DNA of 64,000 nt, taken from NCBI GenBank assembly GCA_022575985.1, contig JAKSXM010000247.1, forward strand, positions 2,875,501 to 2,939,500, in the 5' to 3' direction. The translations under genes were made by a program, and so were the position numbers. The DNA comes from Anagrus nilaparvatae (Eukaryota > Arthropoda > Insecta > Hymenoptera > Mymaridae). How positions within the stretch are numbered: the stretch's first letter is position 1; each line of letters starts with the position of its first letter. Shown here piece after piece: positions 58,660 through 64,000 of this stretch. Below the pieces are notes generated by a model. The model searched no databases and was not told the DNA's origin. It worked only from the letters and a program-made list of their open reading frames with translations.

Positions 58660-60891
58660 ACACACACACACAGAGACTTTTTTTAAAACTGGTTTTTTAG
58701 CTTCCTGAGGTCTCCTAAACTGCTTATATGCCAAAAAATCAAAATTTCACTTGTCATCACACCTAGCTTGAACGAGCGAAAAGTCGAAAAAAAAATGACG
58801 ACAAAATCTGATACTACAAAGTTTTCGGAAATAGTTTGTTATTTTCATATTTCCATAGCAGTAAGTTGGAGCTGCTCGTCTAAAAAATTTTTAGTCAATT
58901 TTGTGGGTGACTGAGAGATCAAAATCCGAAAATTTGATTTTTAACAAAAAATCTTTATTAAATTTAAAGAAATAGATGAAAAATTTGGATTACCAGGGAA
59001 AAACCACTCCAAAAGAAAAAAAAACTTTTCTTTTTACGATGAAATTTAGCCAAGTTATCGTCAATTTAAGATTTTGCTCAAATTCGACCTAAAAAATATT
59101 GAAATTTTATTGAAAAAAGCCTGTTTCTGAACTTTAAACATGCATTACTCGCTTGATTTTCATCGTAAAATAATAATTTTTTTTTTTAAATCAATTAATT
59201 TTTCCCTGGCAATTCATTTCTTTAAGAAAAAAATCATTTTTATGTACCAAATTTCAATTTTTAGGTCAAAAGCCTTTGAAAACTGTAAGTAGCAAGATTT
59301 ACTTAACACAGTTTTTGACCTAAAAATTGAAATTTGGTACATAAAAATGATTTTTTTCTTAAAGAAATGAATTGACAGGGAAAAATTAATTGATTTAAAA
59401 AAAAAAATTATTATTTTACGATGAAAATCAAGCGAGTAATGCATGTTTAAAGTTCAGAAACAGGCTTTTTTCAATAAAATTTCAATATTTTTTAGGTCGA
59501 ATTTGAGCAAAATCTTAAATTGACGATAACTCGGCTAAATTTCATCGTAAAAAGAAAAGTTTTTTTTTCTTTTGGAGTGGTTTTTCCCTGGCAATCCAAA
59601 TTTTTCATCTATTTCTTTAAATTTAATAAAGATTTTTTGTTAAAAATCAAATTTTCGGATTTTGATCTCTCAGTCACCCACAAAATTGACTAAAAATTTT
59701 TTAGACGAACAGCTCCAACTTACTGCTATGGAAATATGAAAATAACAAACTATTCCCGAAAACTTTGTAGTATCAGATTTTGTCGTCATTTTTTTTCGAC
59801 TTTTCGCTCGTTCAAGCTAGGTGTGTCATAATGGTTCCTCTAGAGGAATAAACTAAAATAACTATAAATTCCATAGTTTTTAAGTTTGCCCTATTCATTT
59901 TTGTTCTGCAATTTAGAAAAGGACTTTGGTATGATTTTTCGAAAGATCTTAGAAATTATTTTGCTTTAATGTATAGTAAACTTAAAAATAATTTTTCATT
60001 TCAAACGTAATTTTAAACAGAGCCTATCAACTGTACGAGTTTTCTCAAATTTGAAGGAAATAAATTAAGTACGTAGCTACTTTACTTTTAAATAGTATAT
60101 ATTGTAACTAGTTACTATACTATGCTGATATAGGCATAGTTGAAAGGAAAGATAAAAAAACGAAAGACAGAGCGCGTTAGCGCGTTAGCGCTCTGTCTTT
60201 CGCTTTTTTATCTTTCCTCTCAACTATGCCTCTTTCAGCATTCTATAGTAACGAGTTACAATCGATATTTTTTGTAACAATATCTTCATATGTATTGCAT
60301 TTACGACCATGACTAACAATAATATTAAAAAAAAAAAAAAAAAATTATTTGATAATAATAATACTCAAATTTTCAAAGGAAATTTAGTTGTAAATCGATT
60401 TTAAAATTAATCATTCTATTTAAAAATTTATTTGATACTTTTACATCTTACATTACGAAGATTTTTTATTATTTAAATAAAAGACCACTATTTCATTCAC
60501 GTAAACTCGTCGATATGCTATACTTATGAAGATAGCGTTACAAAAAAATTATATTATAACTATACCTATAAAATCTTTGAATTTTAATAGCAGCTTCAGT
60601 TACTTTTGTATCCCATTTCTTTTTCGGGCTCAATAGGATGTCCGTTATTTCTGGAATAATTGACGTTTGTATAACTCTATCAAATTTCTCAATAGTCATA
60701 CACGATCTAGTAATTTTTCCAAAACTATTGTAAGTTTGTACTTCCTTAGAAAATTGCTTAGTAAAAATCTTTTTAACTATTGGAGTTTGGGTTGTAGCAT
60801 TATGATATTCAATGTTGTTTAGTTCGTCTCTCCAACCACCTAAAAATGGTTTTGTCCGAGTTTGATCTTCTATAACGATAATTTTAACCAT
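47115..60891 (-). CDS. IQUB: IQ motif and ubiquitin-like domain protein, C-terminal part (partial)
   Basis: Exons 60566-60891, 51193-51699, 47512-47952 and 47115-47445 join in frame (all phase 2) to 534 residues ending at TAA. Family landmarks are conserved: KPFLGGWRDELNNIEYHNA with TQT motifs, an IQ motif completed across the first splice (IKIQRFYRKARNKK), TCLDAINLLELVDQE, a possible zinc site CTSCGKL...RCIDCKN, and near the end YEWSPWNNLLTTREA-like sequence (YEWSPWNNLLTTRREA). Human IQUB is 791 aa, so the ubiquitin-like N-terminus must be encoded upstream (beyond 60891) and was not found. IQUB is a ciliary/flagellar radial-spoke protein needed for sperm motility in mammals. A separate F-box gene lies on the opposite strand in its largest intron. 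Confidence 0.9.
47512..47952 (-). CDS. IQUB: IQUB exon with CxxC pairs
   Basis: Acceptor TTTTTTTAG, donor GTGATC. Encodes SENRCQTLYSLKSMLRDHTC and on through the LLELVDQE helix, RRRIRNRFLDLAKKL and two CxxC pairs about 25 residues apart. Confidence 0.88.
48055..48320. mobile_element. 266-bp MITE flanked by TA
   Basis: CACTGAAAAAAAATTACTGG and the inverted CCAGTAATTTTTTTTCAGTG form arms of about 35 bases (continuing CCACGCGCCTAGA). They are flanked by TA at 48053-48054 and 48321-48322. A TA target and CACTG ends fit Tc1/mariner-derived MITEs. The interior is GC-richer than its surroundings and carries a second inverted layer around CGAGGGCCTCGAACGAACT / AGTTTGTTCGAGGCCCGGAG. It lies in the IQUB intron next to the CxxC exon. 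Confidence 0.8.
48330..50725. other. IQUB intron sequence without recognised gene
   Basis: Part of the 3.2-kb intron between the CxxC and central exons. A GC-richer stretch at about 49260-49890 (GTACCTTAATTTAGGTGGGT; GGCGTCTCTAATTATTTCG) has only short interrupted frames and no recognised family. It could be an old transposon remnant. Confidence 0.4.
50728..50973. mobile_element. 246-bp MITE, GGGGCAGTGCAGG ends
   Basis: GGGGCAGTGCAGGTTAAAAT with CCGACTTTTTTGAAAAAACC at the left is mirrored by AAAAAAGTCGGATTTTCACC and TGTACTCCCC at the right, with few mismatches. Arms are about 48 bases. No target duplication is evident. Confidence 0.7.
51193..51699 (-). CDS. IQUB: IQUB central exon, helical segment
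   Basis: Acceptor TTTTCAG, donor GTAATA, phase 2 at both ends. The first base completes the IQ-motif Arg, giving KARNKKLSEI. A Ser/Asp-rich linker, LKDLVTRWKFIETERIQKHF, a Lys/Glu-rich helix and FVETPNIFQVRELKDIYEEL follow. Confidence 0.85.
51794..52436. mobile_element. Truncated second copy of the GGGTAATTCC element
   Basis: Begins GGGTAATTTCATGCATAAAT (matching the inverted right end of the 5530 copy), then GCGAGGTCTC, CAGCCACCATTTTTGAAAGT and TTTTGCCGATTTTCCGC in the same order. It stops near GATACATCTCAAAT, so about the last 100 bases, including the right inverted end, are missing. Located in the IQUB intron. Confidence 0.7.
52488..53190. mobile_element. 703-bp CACAGT element, copy A
   Basis: Terminal inverted repeats of about 119 bases begin CACAGTAAAAAATAATGAAC. 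They enclose a middle with the AGATCGCACGTAAATT...CAGCGATCTGAGG module and a smaller inverted pair around TATACCTGCGTATATATTCA. Left flank ends TG, right flank begins TA. Nearly identical in sequence and equal in length to the copy at 57306-58008, but in opposite orientation. No open frame for a transposase. Confidence 0.85.
53663..53826. repeat. AGATCT-dense cluster
   Basis: Nine AGATCT hexamers, plus several GATCTC/GAGATC words, occur in about 164 bases. The word is its own reverse complement, so both strands look alike. This is a local simple-sequence expansion of a palindromic word rather than a fixed-period tandem repeat. Confidence 0.75.
53840..54665. mobile_element. Diverged, one-sided copy of the foldback element family
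   Basis: Shares with the 45416 and 58753 elements the ordered blocks TTATTATTTTACGATGAAAA, GCATATT...CCTGTTTCTGAACTT, AAAACTGTAAAAAGCAAAAT, GGGGTAGCTCAGATACGAAA and AATCTTTTTGGCGTCCATCG. Arms are more diverged and the left outer arm is missing, so this is an older copy. The following 54680-54800 region has ACATACC-type simple repeats. Confidence 0.6.
55495..57187 (+). CDS. F-box / leucine-rich-repeat protein, nested in an IQUB intron (complete)
   Basis: The long frame of 55566-57187 has no usable upstream ATG; unspliced it would begin at GTG, and the first internal Met is over 150 residues in. A donor AAAAA|GTGAGTA at 55495/55496 and acceptor CATATAG at 55565 remove 70 bases and join A to TG, creating ATG GCA GAA. 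Protein 540 aa: F-box at about 8-50 (IEILNNDCLLTIFGHLPILD, then RVNKRWNEL and ESWRDIKKLDF), then about a dozen irregular leucine-rich repeats, clearest at about 370-480 (LKNLKTLRLCYCENVTDTGL; LPKLQVLSLSAM). F-box/LRR proteins bind SKP1-cullin and present substrates for ubiquitination; the substrate is unknown. The rest of the coding region is intronless, suggesting a retrocopy or a lineage-specific family member. Confidence 0.85.
55496..55565 (+). other. 70-bp intron splitting the F-box gene's start codon
   Basis: Consensus donor GTGAGTATAA, AT-rich body, acceptor TTTTTCATATAG. An in-frame TAA (55538-55540) closes the frame upstream, so without splicing the protein would lack an AUG start. 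Confidence 0.75.
57306..58008. mobile_element. 703-bp CACAGT element, copy B (inverted relative to copy A)
   Basis: Same terminal inverted repeats and length as 52488-53190. After the left end it reads TATACCTGCGTATATATTCA and reaches AAATATAGC at its right, the reverse of copy A. Left flank ends TA, right flank begins TG. It begins about 118 bases after the F-box stop codon and may overlap that gene's 3' UTR. Confidence 0.85.
58563..58680. repeat. (CATA)n and (CA)n microsatellite
   Basis: GGTTACATACATACATACAT passes into an (AC)n run of roughly 80 bases, broken once by ACTCACAC, ending ACAGAGAC. Confidence 0.9.
58753..59829. mobile_element. 1.08-kb foldback element with near-perfect arms
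   Basis: Arms of about 530 bases begin CACCTAGCTTGAACGAGCGA (left) and end TCGCTCGTTCAAGCTAGGTG (right), converging near 59292. The inner 350 bases of each arm match the foldback elements at 45416 and 53840 (CAGGGAAAAACCACTCCAAA; CATGCATTACTCGCTTGATT). The outer 180 bases (CAGTAAGTTGGAGCTGCTCG and others) are unique to this copy. No coding capacity. Confidence 0.8.
60101..60262. mobile_element. 162-bp palindromic MITE, ATTGTAAC ends
   Basis: ATTGTAACTAGTTACTATAC...GGCATAGTTGAAAGGAAAGA...CGAAAGACAGAGCGC is mirrored with few mismatches by GCGCTCTGTCTTTCG...TCTTTCCTCTCAACTATGCC...TATAGTAACGAGTTACAAT. The loop is a small GCGTTAGCGCGTTAGCGC repeat. Lies in the IQUB intron close to the GGWR exon. 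Confidence 0.75.
60566..60891 (-). CDS. IQUB: IQUB exon with GGWR motif and half of the IQ motif
   Basis: Reads MVKIIVIEDQTRTKPFLGGW and on to AAIKIQRFY, then AG of a split Arg codon at donor GTATAG. The frame stays open upstream of Met 60891 for at least ten codons, and the family continues N-terminally, so this Met is probably internal. The true exon start is unresolved; acceptor-like AG sites occur near 60920-60935. Confidence 0.85.
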
Positions 60892-62683
60892 TTTAAACTT
60901 TTTGTGTTTTCCATGTACTAATTAAAATCTATAGCTTTAAAAAAAGAATATGTTTTTACTTCAAATAGCTTATTTGCAATATACAAATAAAAGCACGACT
61001 GAAAAAATTAGCATACTATCTTAGTAAATATAAGACCCTCTATCTTACGACATAAGTCGTCAATGGTAACACGCTTGATCGATAGAAATATATATTTTTA
61101 ATAAATTAAAATTGCAAGAAAAACTGCTTATATTTTATTAGGTAAAGTTTTTTTTTAAAACATACCCTAAAAAGACAAATATTCATTATTATAGTTTACC
61201 AGAGTTATAGTTTTATAAATGAATCATTGAATCAACAACTAACAAATAAAGAAATCTGAAATATTATACATATATAAACCAATTTAAAACAGTGAATTGG
61301 GGCTACAAAGAAGAAAATTAATTTTAAATAAGGGTGAACTATTTTTGCTTATGTATTACTCCATTTCATAAAGCGAATACCTAGGGTTTTGTTTTTTATA
61401 AATTGCAATCACAGAGTTTTATAAAAATTATTTTCTGGTTAATAATCTTTATTGCAAATAATTGTCTTAAAACTTAAAACTGAACCTTCTTAATAGAATT
61501 TGTAAATACTATTGATCATTAAAGTATAAGTGTCTGCAGGATTATGCAATCTAAACATCGTAAATTTACAAAACGATATAAAAATAACTTTACCTTTATT
61601 AACCAAAAAATATATCCTTATATTATTCTATATATTTGAAAATATCTATGTGTGTGTGTGTGTGTATTTATTTATAACTCAAGATCTGCCAAACCAAGTA
61701 ATATGAAACCGGTGTCAAAAAAATAAGTTTACAGTTCCATAGAATCTTCTCAACCAACTTTTTAGACATTCAATTTTTAGTTTTTTTTTTTTTTAATAGT
61801 ACATTACGTCACATTCATTCATCTCTGGGTAACAATAAATTCTTTTAGGTTTTGTGTGATTATATAAAAAAAAATTATTTTTATTTTGCTTCAAAATTTT
61901 AAGTAAAATTTCATTTTGTTTATACCAACTACAGACTTCAAATCGAAAAAAAGGTATAAAGTTTTTCCCATGTTTTAGGTCATACTTTTCAAAATATTGA
62001 CAAATTTATATATTATATATATGGGTGATTTTTTCTCAACTGTATATAAAGTGTATGGGTGGGTCGGCAAATCAACCCCAAACCAATTTCGTTCGAAAAT
62101 ATAACTAAAAATGGTAAATTTCCCAAATTTTTAGCCCTCTAGATACGATCCTCTCTTTTTGACAGCGATATAAACTTTTTTCATTTTTGGTCAGATTAAA
62201 TTTTTAAATAAGCGTATTTTTCTTATTTTTTATCGTAAACGCTTATTTTTTGATAAAAAAACATTTCCTTTTAAAGCCCCATAGGAAATTTCCCGTAGAA
62301 TCCGATTTTGGGGTCAAAAATTTTTTTTTAAACTGCGCATGCGCGAGAAAATCTAAATTTACGCTTTATGTGACCTTGACTTTGGGCTTTAATATCTCCG
62401 TAGCAGAAAAAAAGTTCTTTACCTAACTGGTCTCAAAAAACTTTATTTCTTATGTACTTTTGATGCATCAAAACATTTTTTTGGGATTTTCACTTTTCAA
62501 CGCGCTATATTCAAAAAAGTGATTTTTCAAAAATTCATAAAAATAATTGATCTATTTTATTATTTTAAAATTTTAAAAATGGCCCCAGACTAAAAAATGT
62601 TCAAAAGCTTGGACTTTTTTTAATAATAAGTATATTTTAGATAATATTTTACATAATTGTATATTTTTAAACCCATTTATTAA
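60892..62683. other. Upstream side of IQUB; no exon recognised
   Basis: Expected on the minus strand are the IQUB exons for the ubiquitin-like domain, but none was identified, so they probably lie beyond the window. A (TG)n run is present near 61652-61667. AT-rich repeat-like DNA with occasional GC-richer patches (near 62060 and 62340) fills the rest. Confidence 0.45.
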
Positions 62684-64000
62684 CCCATTTACGCCCAAGC
62701 GGTCGTAAACGGAAAGTCCTAAAAAAAAATAGGTTCCCTTATAGATAGAGGCTTTTTGACAATATCCCTTTAGTAAAATTTTATGCTCTTACCGAATCTG
62801 AAGTCAGATTTTACTTTCAACCCTTTCAATGCCTCAAAAATAGGGGTAATGAGGGTAAAAAAGGGGCTAAAATAATAATGACGGAAAAATCAATAAAAAA
62901 ATAAAAAAATGATACCAAAAAACATTTAAATTTACTTTTTTATGCAAAAAACTCACATTTTTTAGGTGTATGGAAAATTTAATTGAATTTCAACCCTTAC
63001 ATTGCAAGTAGGGGTAGTTTTTCCCAAAAATTTTAAATAATGTTTGTTTTAGCTCCAAATCGGTTCTAATAGGTAAATTTTACTCCTAATTCTATATTTT
63101 GAATTTATTTTAAGCTAAAACCTTTCTGTGAGCATTAAAATAGGGGTAATTGGGGCTAAATGGAACGTATAGAATTTATAATTCTTATTTATAGGAAACA
63201 AAATTTATGAATTGCTTAGAGTATTTATCATATTATTCTTTTAGGTAAACTTTCTTACTTTATATACTTTAGGTAACTTTTATGGCCTTAAAAATTACCC
63301 TTAAAAGGTAAATAGGTAAAAAAGGTAAAAAACTTTTATGCCCTTAAAAATTACCGTTAAAAGGTAAATATGGATGGTTTTTAAAAAGTACAAGTATACC
63401 TATTTTTTTCTTTCAAATTGGTCCATATAGGTAAATTTTATCGCTGAATTCAAAGCTGATGATAGTATCAAGCGAAAACTCTTTTGTTAGCATATAAATA
63501 GAGGTAAAGGGGGCGAAATCGGGCACATAAAGTGTATACAATAAGCACAAAATGATACAAAGCTTAAAAATTCTTATGAACCTTATTTTATTCTATGTAT
63601 ACAAAAATTACATAGGATTGTTCTATTCAGGCATATATATATAGTTTTGGTATAGTAGTAGTTATGCATGTAAAACTATTTATAATAGTATATAATAAGG
63701 TTCTTAAGAATTTTTAAGCTTTGTATCATTTTGTGCTTATAATATACACTTTATGTGTCCCATTTCACCCCCTTCACTTCTATTGATATTTTAACAAAAG
63801 GGTTTTTGTTTGATACTATCATAAGCTTTGAATCCAGCAATAAAATGTTCCTATATAGACCAATTTGAAAGATAAAAATAGATATACTTGTATTTTTTAA
63901 AAACCACCCCTATTTACCTTTTAAGGGTAATTTTTAAGGGCATAAAACTTATCCACGATAAATACTCAAAGCAATTTATTCTATTTAGCCTCGATTACCC
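62684..64000. mobile_element. Palindromic element with TTAA/CCC end, cut by the window edge
   Basis: TTAA (62680-62683) is followed by CCCATTTACGCCCAAGCGG, resembling the CCCATTAACGCC ends of the 21203 element. From about 63333 to 63600 the sequence is mirrored, with about 10-15% differences, by 63690-64000 (CATAAAGTGTATACAATAAGC against GCTTATAATATACACTTTATG). The symmetry centre is near 63645 and the right half continues outside. Short tandem GGTAAATAGGTAAAAAAGG motifs occur near 63308. The full element would be about 1.9 kb. Confidence 0.6.

Noticed and set aside
59214..59444. 76-codon minus-strand frame
   Set aside because: It spans the symmetric centre of a foldback element, so its protein is a by-product of the palindrome.

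Overview
This is about 64 kb of very AT-rich animal nuclear DNA. Genes are split by short GT-AG introns and separated by long repeat-filled stretches. Gene content (an Ork1-type two-pore K+ channel, IQUB, a dual-promoter HARS, UBE2H, an F-box/LRR gene), the very low GC, CCTAACC (TTAGG-type) repeats and abundant palindromic MITEs fit an insect. A GC-poor parasitoid wasp is my best guess, as inference only. There is no bacterial, CRISPR or viral gene content.

Layout. 1-8.6 kb holds small inverted-repeat elements (148-bp MITE with TTA duplication; nested MITE cluster 5.4-7.3 kb). 8.6-10.4 kb has the last three coding exons of UBE2H (+). 16.6-19.3 kb is a complete histidyl-tRNA synthetase (+) with two alternative first exons that predict cytosolic and mitochondrial forms. 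19.3-22.3 kb is a convergent intergenic region with two MITEs, one with clean piggyBac-type TTAA ends. 22.3-40.7 kb is a complete eight-exon Ork1-like K2P channel on the minus strand (1106 aa predicted). Its 12.6-kb first intron carries a 1.57-kb palindromic element with a second palindrome in its loop, a 289-bp satellite in a higher-order 2 x 868-bp arrangement, and a tRNA-like/SINE-like unit. 40.7-47.1 kb is repeat-rich intergenic DNA with a 723-bp TTAA-flanked palindrome and C-rich tandem blocks. 47.1-60.9 kb on the minus strand is the C-terminal two thirds of IQUB. Its 8.9-kb intron contains, on the opposite strand, a complete F-box/LRR gene. 60.9-64 kb is repeats ending in a palindromic element cut by the window edge.

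The two most interesting points are at the nested F-box gene. First, its start codon exists only after splicing: a 70-bp intron separates the A from the TG, so the unspliced frame appears to start at GTG. Second, the gene is bracketed by two 703-bp terminal-inverted-repeat elements of equal length in opposite orientation. The outer flanks share TG and the inner flanks share TA, as a composite mobile unit would leave, though two-base matches are weak evidence.

The genes are not an operon or pathway. They are ordinary eukaryotic neighbours covering ubiquitin conjugation, translation, membrane excitability, cilia/flagella and probable SCF ubiquitin ligase adaptor function. All exon structures come from reading splice sites, frame continuity and recalled family similarity; no alignment was run.
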